Of a DNA stretch of 64,000 bases, positions 49,982-58,763 are shown in pieces. Below the pieces are notes generated by a model, which did no database searches, was not told the origin of the DNA, and saw only the letters and a list, made by a program, of their open reading frames with translations. Numbering within the stretch: position 1 is the first letter of the stretch; each line of letters begins with the position of its first letter. The stretch is from Streptomyces sp. NBC_01235 (GTDB lineage: Bacteria > Actinomycetota > Actinomycetes > Streptomycetales > Streptomycetaceae), in the NCBI RefSeq assembly GCF_035989285.1, contig NZ_CP108513.1, positions 10,726,001 through 10,790,000 on the forward strand, read 5' to 3'. Both the position numbers and the translations under genes were made by a program.

Positions 49982-51943
49982 CTAGTTGGAGAAGTAGAAG
50001 TACTTCCAAGCGCCATGAGTGGTGGAGTTCACCGTGTCCCCGGAACTGCTGTCGATGTAGGAGGAGCGAACACGGGCGCGGATGCCGGACTGACCGGCGT
50101 GGCCCAGGTTGACGACCGACTTGCCGTTGGTGCCGAGGGCGAAGTACTCGCTGGCGGTGTCGTACCACTTGCCGCCCGAGTACACCTGGAGCTGGACCCG
50201 CTGCTTGCGGCCCTTGTAGTAGCTCATCGTCGTGGTGCAGATGACGTCCGTGTTCTTGTGGAAGTACTGGTACGTCGTGTTGCCGATCTTGCCGGTCTTG
50301 TAGTGCTTGGAGAGGGTCGTCGAGACCTTCACCTTGGCGTAGGCCGTGGCCGTGACCGACTTCGGGGCATAGCGGGCGTCGCCCTTGAACACCGCGGTCA
50401 GGGTGGTGTCACGGCTCATGTCGAGGGTGACCGACAGGTTGCCGCTGGAGTTGACCTTGCCGGTCTTGACGAGCTTCTTCGGCTTGTCGGCGCCGGCTGG
50501 GTCGGCCCAGATCTCCACGGAACGGTTCGTGTACGTGGTGCCGAGGCGCGCGGTGAAGGCGACGTCGGCACCGTAGGCGTAGAGCTTGCCGTTGTTGTTC
50601 AGGGTCAGGCTCGACGTGGCGCGCGAGACGGCGACCGTGTCGGAGGCGGTGACCGCGGTGTGGGACGCGTCGCCCGCGTAGGTCACCGTGTACTTGACGG
50701 TGCCGCCGGCCGGCGGGATGTCCGTGAAGGAGAAGCTGCCGCCCGATCCGAGGGGCCTGGTGCCGAGCGACTTTCCGTTCGGTGACTCCATGTCGGTTCG
50801 GGTGACGGCCAGCGGGGTCCCGGCGGGCAGAGCCAGGCCGGAGGTGAGACTGCCCTTGACGGTGAGGGACTTGGCCCGGGTGGCCGTGGCGGGGGCGTCG
50901 ACCGTCAGTGTGGTGACGTACTTGCGGGGAGCGTCGACGGCGTGGAACTGGGTGGATTCGTTGGACCCGGTCAGCACGAACAGCTGGGTGCCGTCGTGCG
51001 ACCAGTTCATCGAGTGCCCGAACCAGGGCATCCAGTTGGACGACAAGTTACGGATGCTGGGCGGGCGCGCGGGGTCGTTGCCGAAGACGTAGGTGTCGCC
51101 GAGGTTGTCGGTGTCGAGGACGGTGGCCGCGACCGTGCCGTCCTCGGCGATGCTGACCGTCTCCGGTTCGGAGGCGACCGGGTAGGTGCGCACCTGCTCC
51201 AGGTCGGAGAGCCGGTACTCGGTGAGCGCCCGGTTGCCCGGGCCCGCCACGACGACGTTCTGACCGTCCGGGGTGAGGGCCGCGTCGTTGTAGAAGCCGC
51301 CCTTGTTCGCGGAGACGCGGATGGCCGGGGTGCCGGTCGAGACGTCGTAGACGATGATCGGGCCGGAGCTGATGCCCGAGTCGAGGGCCAGCAGTGTGCC
51401 CGGGTTGTCGGGGTCGGCGTACAGCTCGGGCGGAGTGGCGAAGTCGTGCCCGGCAGCCAGGTCGAGCGTCACCGTCGGGCTCTGGGCCGTCAGGTCCACG
51501 ACGCCGAGTCCGGAGTCCCACTGGTCGCCGTAGCCGAACCACAACTTGCCTTCGGCGTAGGCGAGTCGGGAGGGAGCGGTCTTCTCACCGGTCGCGTATT
51601 CGGCGCTCCGGGCGAGGGTCGCCGTGTCGAAAGCGACGATCTTGTCGGCCCCTTGGATCGCGGCATACAGCGTCCCGGAGTCCGGGCTCAGCTCCAGGTC
51701 CCGGACCTGCGGCAGGTCGGTGAGGGTGGCGGTGACCTTACCGGTGTAGTCGGTGACGACGATCCGATTCTGGTACCGATCGCTGAAGTACAGCTGCTGG
51801 TGCAGGCCGTCGACGACGGTGTCGTCCGCGTCCGAGACGGCGATGGGCCTGCTGGTGTCGGCGGACGCCGGTGTGGTGCTGAGCGCCACTGAGCCCAAGA
51901 CGATCGCCAGCGTCGTAGCGGCCGTGAGAGTGCGTCTGTGCAT
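49982..51943 (-). CDS. Secreted beta-propeller / Ig-like repeat protein
   Basis: 653 residues from ATG 51943, chosen because a clear signal peptide follows (RRTLTAATTLAIVLGSVALS, cut after PASA). Residues about 30-300 are a YncE-like propeller (QVRDLELSPDSGTLYAAIQG, KGGFYNDAALTPDGQNVVVA). Then come two or three Ig-like domains (TLTVDAPATATRAKSLTVKG, VKYTVTYAGDASHTAVTASD). An aromatic-rich C-terminal domain ends WKYFYFSN. Exported; probably wall-associated or adhesive. The same architecture is frequent and uncharacterised in Streptomyces. Single gene with its own terminator. Confidence 0.82.
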   Translation of the reverse strand: MHRRTLTAATTLAIVLGSVALSTTPASADTSRPIAVSDADDTVVDGLHQQLYFSDRYQNRIVVTDYTGKVTATLTDLPQVRDLELSPDSGTLYAAIQGADKIVAFDTATLARSAEYATGEKTAPSRLAYAEGKLWFGYGDQWDSGLGVVDLTAQSPTVTLDLAAGHDFATPPELYADPDNPGTLLALDSGISSGPIIVYDVSTGTPAIRVSANKGGFYNDAALTPDGQNVVVAGPGNRALTEYRLSDLEQVRTYPVASEPETVSIAEDGTVAATVLDTDNLGDTYVFGNDPARPPSIRNLSSNWMPWFGHSMNWSHDGTQLFVLTGSNESTQFHAVDAPRKYVTTLTVDAPATATRAKSLTVKGSLTSGLALPAGTPLAVTRTDMESPNGKSLGTRPLGSGGSFSFTDIPPAGGTVKYTVTYAGDASHTAVTASDTVAVSRATSSLTLNNNGKLYAYGADVAFTARLGTTYTNRSVEIWADPAGADKPKKLVKTGKVNSSGNLSVTLDMSRDTTLTAVFKGDARYAPKSVTATAYAKVKVSTTLSKHYKTGKIGNTTYQYFHKNTDVICTTTMSYYKGRKQRVQLQVYSGGKWYDTASEYFALGTNGKSVVNLGHAGQSGIRARVRSSYIDSSSGDTVNSTTHGAWKYFYFSN

Positions 51944-51999
51944 GGTGTTTTCGAACCCCCCGGAGCGAAAATTGGTCTGGTGCCACCGCACCGGGCGGC

Positions 52000-52363
52000 C
52001 GCAGCGAATGGGTGTGACCGGTGGAGTGCATGTGGCGAATGAGTGCAGGTTAAGTCATGCCCCCGACAAGCCGAGCAGTGGGATCACCCTCTGACGCGCC
52101 ACGGCATGGCTCCGGACCGGGGCGCCGGCCCGGTAACGCTTCTCCCGGCTCCGTCCGAGAAGCGGGCCGTTCATGAAGCTCGTCGCGGCCGATCGGCTCA
52201 CCGTCGCGGAGGCGGCAGTGCTGGGGATGCGCCACCCCTGTCATGGCTGTTCAGGCCGCCGCGCGGTGTGGTGGTCGAGTCGATCGAGCGTGCGGCTGGA
52301 ACGGTCCGCGTTCCGTGCTCACTCCACATGGAGCACGCCGGGGCCGTTCTACGTGTAACGCAC
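52000..52363. other. Intergenic region with a doubtful small ORF
   Basis: Contains the promoter of the secreted-protein gene. A plus-strand frame from ATG 52173 starts plausibly (MKLVAADRLTVAEAAVLGMR) but soon turns into low-complexity Ser/Arg text. It may be a gene remnant. Confidence 0.3.
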
Positions 52364-53563
52364 TCACCGCCCGTCGCGCAGCAGTGCGCAGACGGAGTTC
52401 TCCTGGATGGCGCGCAGTTGCTCGAGCCGCGCGGGATCGCTGGTCCTGTTGATCTGGCTCGTGATCGAGAACGTCAGTGAGCGCCGGCCGTCAGGAGTGG
52501 CGGCCACCAGTTGCGTGTAGCCCGGGAAGTTGCCGGTGTGGCCCAGCACGACGCCGCACCGTGTCGTGTAGCGGAAGATGCCCAGTCCCGCGGTGTTGCG
52601 TCCCGGACCGGCGGGTTCGGACGCCCCTGTGATCCACCGGCGCTGCTCCCGCACGATGCCCTTGCCGTAGAGCGCGCCTGAGGCGTAGCCGCGGATGAAG
52701 CGGGTCATGTCGACCGGAGTGGAGATGATGCCGCCGGATGCCCATGCACCGGAGGCGCTGAAGAGTTCGCTGATGTCCTTTGGAGACGTGGGGTCACTCA
52801 CGTCGTACCCGTGCAGGTAGGGCTCGGGCATGCGGTAGCCATGCGGGAGGCTGGTGTCGCGCAGCTCCAGCGGCCTGTAGACCAGTTGCCGCAGGAGTTG
52901 TTCGTACGGGGTACCGGTGACCGCTTCTGCCATCAGGGCGACGGCGATGTTGTCGGAGTTGGAGTACTCGTACCGGCTGCCCGGGCTGAACCGCAGGGGC
53001 TCGTCGGCCACGTAGTCGAGCAGGTGGCGGGAGTCGAAGTGGTGGCGCGGGTCGGCCGCGAGCACCGCGGCGAACTCGGGGTCCTGCAAGTAGTCCGGCA
53101 GGCCGCTGGTGTGGTTCAGCAGCTGCCGCAGCGTCACCTGGCCCCAGGTGTCCGGGAGCTGCGGGAGGCGCTTGCGCAAGGTGTCGTCCAGACCCAGTGC
53201 GCCGCGGTCGACGAGGGACAGTGCCACCGCTCCGCTGAAGGCCTTGGCCGTGCTCGCGATCCGCATGCGGTCCTTCACATGCGGCAGGCGGCCCGTTGCC
53301 AGGTCGGCGACGCCGGCCCGCAACACGCGGGTGTGCCGACCGTTGCGCAGCATGGCGATGATTCCGGGAGGACCGCCCGGCTCGCTCACGAACCGGTCGA
53401 TCTGACGCTGCAGCGTACGGTCGTCCACCGGCCCGGCAGCGGTGCCGGCGGTGCCCGCGGCGGCGGGTACCAGTACCGCCAAAGAGGTGGCCGCGATGAC
53501 GAACACGGACCCGAGACGTGGTCGCAGGACGGCACGAAGAGGCCGTGCGGGACGCAGAGGCAT
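52364..53563 (-). CDS. Secreted serine hydrolase (D-Ala-D-Ala carboxypeptidase type)
   Basis: 399 residues from ATG 53563. The signal sequence (FVIAATSLAVLVPAAAG) indicates export. Class C beta-lactamase/DD-peptidase fold with SxxK as STAK (RIASTAKAFSGAVAL), YxN as YSN (RYEYSNSDNIAVALM), HTSGLPDYL, and the third motif HTG (VVLGHTGNFPGY). All catalytic residues are present, unlike the Cys variant in the azole operon. Probably acts on peptidoglycan stem peptides or small esters outside the cell. Confidence 0.85.
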   Translation of the reverse strand: MPLRPARPLRAVLRPRLGSVFVIAATSLAVLVPAAAGTAGTAAGPVDDRTLQRQIDRFVSEPGGPPGIIAMLRNGRHTRVLRAGVADLATGRLPHVKDRMRIASTAKAFSGAVALSLVDRGALGLDDTLRKRLPQLPDTWGQVTLRQLLNHTSGLPDYLQDPEFAAVLAADPRHHFDSRHLLDYVADEPLRFSPGSRYEYSNSDNIAVALMAEAVTGTPYEQLLRQLVYRPLELRDTSLPHGYRMPEPYLHGYDVSDPTSPKDISELFSASGAWASGGIISTPVDMTRFIRGYASGALYGKGIVREQRRWITGASEPAGPGRNTAGLGIFRYTTRCGVVLGHTGNFPGYTQLVAATPDGRRSLTFSITSQINRTSDPARLEQLRAIQENSVCALLRDGR

Positions 53564-53749
53564 CGAGGCTCCCGAAGGTGGGCGACGGCAGTGCAGGTCA
53601 AGCCTCACCGGCCGCGGATGCCGGCGCCACTTCCTGTTGCTGCAAACAGCCCAGCCGGCCGTGGAGTCGGGTCGCCGCCTCCGTGCCGCTCCGGACGCCG
53701 GCCGAGTATGTGCCACTTCTTGGCAGAAGGGCGTCTTGGCTTGATCTTT

Positions 53750-54300
53750 AACCCTTCAATCGGATGTGCTCGGTGAGGGACTCGGCTCGTTTGTCGGTCT
53801 TGCCGACATCGTGCCTGGTGGCGGGCCGTGTGTTCTTTGAGCCCGGTGGACGGGCATGGGTGGACACGGTCCCAGCCCATGGCGCGGGCCAGCCCGTAGC
53901 GTTCGGTGGCCTGCACCGTGGCGGTGTCGGGATCACCCCAGGTTTCCGGCTTTGCCAGGCGGAACTCCGGACCGTGCCTGGGGATCCGGCCGCCTTGCGG
54001 CAGCGCGGTGGTGCGCATGGCAGGGCGGCGCATCACGCGGTCTGAGTGCAGCCGTCCGAGCACCTCGACGGGCAGGTCATCGAGGAGGTGGGCCAGGCGC
54101 GGGGCGTCGTAGCCGGCATCGCAGACGACCGGTCCGTCCGCGCACAACAGCGCGTCCGTGAGCTCGAAGAGCGCGTGGCCTCGTGCAGTCAGGCACGCGT
54201 AGCCCTCCCGAAGCCGCTCCACCCAGCGGGCCGGCCGGCAGCTGCGCCCGGCAGCCCGCCCAACGAATGTGCATTTCGCGCCTCTCCCACTGCCGAAGGT
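53750..54300 (-). pseudogene. NF041680-type transposase, internal deletion
   Basis: The minus strand holds AKCTFVGRAAGRSCRPARW, REGYACLTARGHALFELTDALL, then jumps to VVCDAGYDAPRLAHLLDDLP (second catalytic Asp region), GRLHSDRVMRRPA and KPETWGDPDTA. The jump removes about 130 residues with the first catalytic Asp. The frame degrades after AMGWDRVHP. This is a family of Streptomyces transposases of about 450 residues; a dead copy. Confidence 0.55.
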
Positions 54301-54354
54301 AACCAGCAGCGCCGTTTCGCCCTCTTTATAGGTGACCGACCTACTGGGGGAACG

Positions 54355-55452
54355 ATGAACTGGTCCAGGGCCGTGGCCGTCACAGCGGCCGGTCTCCTGC
54401 TGTGCGGGTGCGCCACCGCGGCAAGCACGGCCGGAGCGGCACAGAGCACGGGCGCCTCCGCGCACACCGTGCACAAGACCGCGTCCACCACCGCCGACAG
54501 TCCCGGGACCACGAGCGGCAAGCCCGATCTGATCCTCAACGGCCAGACCGATGCCCGCCCCGGGCAGCTGGTCCACATGATGCTCTACGGCGTCAGCCAC
54601 GCGCAGGGCGGCGACGCGGTGACCGCCCAGTCGCCCGCGTTGAGCGGGCCGGTACGGCTGCGATGGGAGGGCGACCACTACTGGGCCCCGGCGACCCTCA
54701 AGATGACGGACAAGCCCGGCTGGTATCCGTTGACGGTCGCAGTCCATGGCCGCACCGTGGCCCACGACAGGATCCAGGTCGTACGATCCCAGCGGCCCTC
54801 CTTCACCCTGCCGGCGTCGCGGGACGTGACCCGCCCGGGGGAGCCGGTGTGGGTGGGTTTCGACGACCTGTACCCCGGTGAGCGGGGCACCGACTTCACC
54901 GTGCGGTCCGCGGCCCTGCCCGGGCCCGTGCGTCTCGTCCACGACGAGAACATGGACTTCTACAACCCGCGGGCCTTCTCGGCGCGGCCGGAGCTCAAGC
55001 CCGTCCTGGCGGACGGCACGTACACCTTCGAGCTGTACGGCCCGCACGGCCGCCGCATCGCCGAGAAGCGCCTGAAGGTCCGCGCGTCCCGGCCCGGCGA
55101 CCGCGACTACCTGGGCAAGGCGTACGGTCCCGAGTTCTACGACCCCGGCCAGGGCTACTCGGGCGGCACGCACAATTTCCGGGTCGGCGTCGGGCGTCAG
55201 GTCGCGGTCATGTGGCACGACGAGTACCCGGACCCGGGCGAGGAGACGCGGCTGACCGCCACCTCCCCGGCGTTCACCGGGGTGCTCCACCTCCGCCACG
55301 ACGACAGCAAGGGCGCCGACGGCGACGATCCGCGTTTCTTCGGCACGGCCACCGTCCGCTCCGGCCTCAAGCCCGGCAGCTACCCCGTGACGATCGTCAG
55401 CCATCACGGCCGGGTGAAGAAGACGGAGTACGTCACGGTGACGGCGCGGTAG
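54355..55452 (+). CDS. Putative lipoprotein
   Basis: 365 residues from ATG 54355 after GGGGGAA. A signal peptide with lipobox (AVTAAGLLLCGCATA; lipidated Cys in LLCGC) anchors it to the membrane surface. A Thr/Ser-rich spacer is followed by beta-rich domains with repeated pattern (GQLVHMMLYGVSHAQGG, GEPVWVGFDDLYPGERG, GRQVAVMWHDEYPDPGE), so three related Ig-like modules are likely, each ending with a Gly-rich turn and a VT.-type strand. No catalytic motif. Function unknown. Confidence 0.75.
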   Translation: MNWSRAVAVTAAGLLLCGCATAASTAGAAQSTGASAHTVHKTASTTADSPGTTSGKPDLILNGQTDARPGQLVHMMLYGVSHAQGGDAVTAQSPALSGPVRLRWEGDHYWAPATLKMTDKPGWYPLTVAVHGRTVAHDRIQVVRSQRPSFTLPASRDVTRPGEPVWVGFDDLYPGERGTDFTVRSAALPGPVRLVHDENMDFYNPRAFSARPELKPVLADGTYTFELYGPHGRRIAEKRLKVRASRPGDRDYLGKAYGPEFYDPGQGYSGGTHNFRVGVGRQVAVMWHDEYPDPGEETRLTATSPAFTGVLHLRHDDSKGADGDDPRFFGTATVRSGLKPGSYPVTIVSHHGRVKKTEYVTVTAR

Positions 55453-55788
55453 GCCTCGCCACCACACGGCACAGGGCGCTCGACGTCCCGTCGGTCAGAT
55501 GTCCCGAAAGGGGTCATGGCCCCGTGAGCTGCCCTCAGCTTGTCCTACCTTCCAAGCGTGGGTCCGAGCTGGTCATTCGTATGATCGGCGGACCCAGGGG
55601 TTCTGGGCATGGCTGTGAGCTTGTCGCCGTTGGATGACTCAAAGAACTTGGCCACCCGGAGCCCCGCGACGACTTGACCGCTAATTGGGATACGCGACTC
55701 GATTGCCTGACGGCTCCGCGCCGCCCGGCGCAGCATCCGGGCGGCGCGTCAACTCACAACGAGGCGAACGTTGTCTGATGCGGCGCTA
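55453..55788. other. Intergenic region, no gene seen
   Basis: Between the lipoprotein gene and the IS5-type element. A GC-rich GCCGCCCGG/CCGGGCGGC-type dyad at about 55720-55750 may be the lipoprotein terminator. No reading frame looks protein-like. Confidence 0.35.
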
Positions 55789-55887
55789 AGAAGCCGTATC
55801 TCAACCGAACTGGATCGTGTGATTCCTGCTGGTCAGGCATGGTTTCGCTCGGAGTGAGGGAAGCATGCGGCGTCTTGTGTCCGCTTG

Positions 55888-56433
55888 ATGGTCGAGGGGT
55901 GCGCGGTGGCGTCGGTGCTGGGAATGTTGGAGGAGCGGGAGGCGGCTGCCCGGGTCCGGGTGGAAGGGCTGCGGGAGGAAGTCGCGCGGCTGACTGAGGT
56001 GTTGGAGGCCGCGGAGATCGAGCTGGACCGGCGGGTGATCGCGCGGGAGGAGCTGGTCGAGGCCCTGGCTGTCTCTGCGGCTGAGTCCACTGCCGTGACC
56101 GGGGCCGGGGCGGAGTGGGAACCCGTGTCCTCTCCCGTGCCGGGCTCGACGGTGCCGCCCTGGCGGGACGGGTTGCCGGTGACGGTGCTGGCGCCGGACT
56201 ATCAGCGGCTTCTGGGTGTGCTGGAGGAGGGGCGATCAGCGGGCAGAGGGCCGCTGAAGGCCAGGGAGATCGCGGTGGAGCTGGGCTTGGAGACAACGCC
56301 GGCGAAGGTCGAGGGGCTGCGCTCGAAGGCCAGGCGTCTGGCGGAGCGCGGGTGGCTGGTGCAGGAGTCGTCAGGGACGTTCAGCGCTGTCCTGCGGTCC
56401 GTGGCCTTGCCAGACGCCGGCCCATCCGCGTGA
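55888..56433 (+). CDS. IS-accessory protein with coiled coil
   Basis: 181 residues from ATG 55888 (GTG 55906 also possible). The N-terminal half is a long coiled coil (EEREAAARVRVEGLREEVAR, then TEVLEAAEIELDRRVIAREE). A Pro-rich linker leads to a winged-helix-like end (LKAREIAVELGLETTPAKVE, RSKARRLAERGWLV). The last 53 bp overlap the convergent transposase gene. Similar text lies beside the IS5 relic at 0.2-0.7 kb, so it probably belongs to such elements, perhaps regulating transposition. Confidence 0.6.
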   Translation: MVEGCAVASVLGMLEEREAAARVRVEGLREEVARLTEVLEAAEIELDRRVIAREELVEALAVSAAESTAVTGAGAEWEPVSSPVPGSTVPPWRDGLPVTVLAPDYQRLLGVLEEGRSAGRGPLKAREIAVELGLETTPAKVEGLRSKARRLAERGWLVQESSGTFSAVLRSVALPDAGPSA

Positions 56434-57127
56434 TCATCGCTTCGCTGGTAGCGGGCAGAGTTTCGTAATCCCTCGCCAGGCGGCGGGAGTTCATCAGCCA
56501 TGCGAATGTGCGCTCTGCCACCCAGCGCCTGGGCAGCACCACGAATCCCTTCATGTCGTCGGTGCGCTTGACGATCTGCAGGGTGAGGGCGAGTTTCTGC
56601 CGGCACCAGTCGACGAGGTCGCCGGTGTAGCCGCCGTCGGCCCAGACGAGGGTGATGTCGCGGTGCAGGCGGCGCAGCCGGGTCAGCAGGCCCGCGGCGG
56701 CGTCCCGGTCGCCGATGTTCGCGGCGGTGACCGCGACGACCAGGAGCAGGCCGAGGCAGTCGGTCACGATGTGCCGCTTGCGGCCCGGCACCTTCTTCCC
56801 GCCGTCGTAGCCGCGTGAGGCGGCAGGCACCGTCGCGGCGGCCCGTACCGACTGCGCGTCGATGATTCCGGCCGTGGGCTCGGCCTCACGGCCCTCGCGC
56901 TCACGCACCCGACCGCGCAGCCGGTCATGGAACTCGGTGGTCAGCCCGTGCTCGCGCCAGCGGCGGAAGAAGGCGTAAACACAGCCCCAATCGGGGAAGT
57001 CCGCGGGCATCGCTCGCCAGGAGATCCCGCCCGCGACCAGATACCGGACCGCGTCCAACATCTGACGGTGGCAGTAGCCCTCGGGCTGTCCGCCCCGCCC
57101 CTGAAGCCAGGCTGGCACCGGCAGCAA
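56381..57127 (-). CDS. IS5-family transposase
   Basis: 248 residues from ATG 57127, though similar proteins start about 25 residues earlier and an in-frame stop (TAG, near 57147) may have removed that part. IS5/IS1182-like DDE motifs: AGGISWRAMPADFPDWGCVY, GIIDAQSVRAAATVP (first Asp), GRKRHIVTDCLGLLLVVAVT, LVWADGGYTGDLVDWC (second Asp) and PRRWVAERTFAWLMNSRRLA (Glu). All catalytic residues present. Confidence 0.8.
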   Translation of the reverse strand: MLPVPAWLQGRGGQPEGYCHRQMLDAVRYLVAGGISWRAMPADFPDWGCVYAFFRRWREHGLTTEFHDRLRGRVREREGREAEPTAGIIDAQSVRAAATVPAASRGYDGGKKVPGRKRHIVTDCLGLLLVVAVTAANIGDRDAAAGLLTRLRRLHRDITLVWADGGYTGDLVDWCRQKLALTLQIVKRTDDMKGFVVLPRRWVAERTFAWLMNSRRLARDYETLPATSEAMITRMGRRLARPRTAGQR

Positions 57128-57526
57128 CGGCCGGATGGCCGCCCACTACGCGTCCGTCATGTCCGACGGATAGCGGCGGGCCCGGTCCGGATGATCGGCC
57201 GCATTCCCGTACACGTGCGCGAGGCAATCACACGATCGGGAGCCGAAGTTGAGAACAGCGGGCGTAAGGCGTTAGCGCGTACAACTGCGACAACAGGGCC
57301 TCCTGGTACTGCTCGGTTCGGTTCGCACCTCCGAGCTACCAAAGGCCCTGCCTTCATGCGCCGACCGCCAGAAGATCACCCCGGCGAGAAACCTGTTCGA
57401 CCTGCACGTTCCATGATCGGTTGAGATACGGCTTCTGACAGAACCACTCACCCCGCCTCTCAACACACCAGCAACACACCAGGCCAGCCACCACCCCGTA
57501 CACCAACCACCACCCCTCCCAGCGTC

Positions 57527-57790
57527 ATGGGAAGTAAGAGCAACCGCAGCAGGCGGTACTCGGAGGAGTTCAAGGGCGACGCGGTCGCGCTGGTCCGGTC
57601 CTCCGGCAAGACCGTCACCGAGGTGGCCCGGGAGATCGGGGTCAGCGCCGAGGGGCTGCGGAACTGGGTCAAGCAGGACACGATCGACCGCAGGCAGGGG
57701 GCGCCGGGCGAGCTCACGAGCGCGGAGCGGGAGGAACTGCGTCGGCTGCGGCGGCAGAACCGTGAGCAGGCCGAGACGATCGAGGTGCTG
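57527..57790 (+). pseudogene. IS3-family OrfA, 3'-truncated
   Basis: From ATG 57527: RRYSEEFKGDAVALVRSSGK, TVTEVAREIGVSAEGLRNWV (helix-turn-helix), then the leucine-zipper segment EELRRLRRQNREQAETIEVL. At about 57790 the family text stops and unrelated sequence follows, so the frameshift window and the whole catalytic OrfB are missing. Remnant. Confidence 0.65.
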
Positions 57791-58097
57791 TGGGCGCTTC
57801 GATCGGGGCTTTCCAGCGCCCTTCGCGGTCTTCCTCACCACGCTCGAAGTCTTCGCCACTAGCCGGTTCCCAATCTGGAAACCGGCCGTGACCACCCGAA
57901 CCGACGACGTCGGCGTACAGAGGTTCACCGGGAATCTCCACACCCTTACGCGGGATCGCCACCCGGCGGCGGCCGCGTTTCAGCAGGTCAGCGCATTTCA
58001 TCGGTTGGCCTTAGGAGCCGGGTGGCCTCCGGCAGGGCACCGCTCCAGGACGGTGCGGGATGGCGCGGTGTTCGTTTCCATCACGCGTCACGGCCGT
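57791..58097. other. Region between IS3 relic and S26 gene, no gene seen
   Basis: Open frames exist on both strands but none shows family-like blocks. It forms the downstream end of the Cys-rich peptide operon (minus strand). No strong terminator stem was spotted. Confidence 0.3.
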
Positions 58098-58763
58098 TCA
58101 TCGCAACCGCAGGGGAGTTGATCGCTGTTCGTCACTCCGCGTCGGTGCGAGCGGGCGCAGCACCGTGCCCAGGACGCGGTCGGTGGGGAAGTAGCCGTAA
58201 TGCCGGGAGTCGAGGCTGGCGTCAGCGTTGTCTCCGAGCAGCACCAGACGGCCGGGCGGAACCCGGTCCTCGCCCGCGGCGGCCAGGGCGGGAACCGCCT
58301 CGCGCGGTACAGGGTCGCCCGGCACCGCGGCGATCCGTTTGATGATCCACCGGCGGCGGGACAACTCGGCCGCCCGTGCGGAGGACTTGAGTGGCGGTGC
58401 CGCCCAGCCGCCGTTTGCTTTTTGAGGCTCCACCACGGCCACCATTCCGCGCACGAGCGCCGGATTCCGGCGGACCAGGACCCTGTCGCCGTCGTGGTAG
58501 GCCGGTTCCATGCTGGGGCCGTTTACGGTCACCGCTACCAGCGTGCGCCGCAGCAGCACCAGCGTCATGGCGACGCCACACATCACGGCCGGCACGGCCG
58601 CTGCCAGGGCCCAGCCGCCCGCCCCGGTGCGCAGCAGGGCGCAGCTCACGGCCGCCACGGCCAGCAGCGCCGTCCACAGTGCCCATGACGGGAGTGCCGA
58701 ACGCGGGCCCGCCGATCGCTGGTGGGAACGGGTGAGGAAATGCGGTCGGTGCAGTGCGGTCAT
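58098..58763 (-). CDS. S26-family signal peptidase
   Basis: 221 residues from ATG 58763, overlapping the ABC gene stop (ATGA). Two N-terminal membrane helices (WALWTALLAVAAVSCALL, WALAAAVPAVMCGVAMTLVLL), then the peptidase: catalytic Ser in VNGPSMEPAYHDGDRVLVRR, catalytic Lys in RRWIIKRIAAVPGDP, and the closing LLGDNADASLDSRHYGY. The active site faces outside. As last gene of the operon it is the probable maturase of the Cys-rich peptide, which has an AEASA site matching the small-residue preference of S26 enzymes. Confidence 0.87.
   Translation of the reverse strand: MTALHRPHFLTRSHQRSAGPRSALPSWALWTALLAVAAVSCALLRTGAGGWALAAAVPAVMCGVAMTLVLLRRTLVAVTVNGPSMEPAYHDGDRVLVRRNPALVRGMVAVVEPQKANGGWAAPPLKSSARAAELSRRRWIIKRIAAVPGDPVPREAVPALAAAGEDRVPPGRLVLLGDNADASLDSRHYGYFPTDRVLGTVLRPLAPTRSDEQRSTPLRLR

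Larger units (their letters stand above)
55789..57436. mobile_element. IS5-type element, about 1.65 kb, with accessory gene
   Basis: A 20-bp perfect inverted repeat (55789-55808 and 57417-57436, reading AGAAGCCGTATCTCAACCGA outward) bounds a transposase gene on the minus strand and a convergent accessory gene. The element is longer than a simple IS5 because of the accessory ORF and about 290 bp of extra sequence before the right end. No target duplication was identified. Confidence 0.75.

Noticed and set aside
52173..52358. Small enzyme-like ORF before the serine hydrolase gene
   Set aside because: Only the first 20 residues look protein-like; the rest is low complexity. Kept only as a doubtful remark.
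53605..55467. A 620-codon minus-strand ORF across the lipoprotein gene
   Set aside because: Its upper two thirds are the antisense of the lipoprotein gene, which has a signal peptide, lipobox and repeated domains; only the lower part contains real transposase text.
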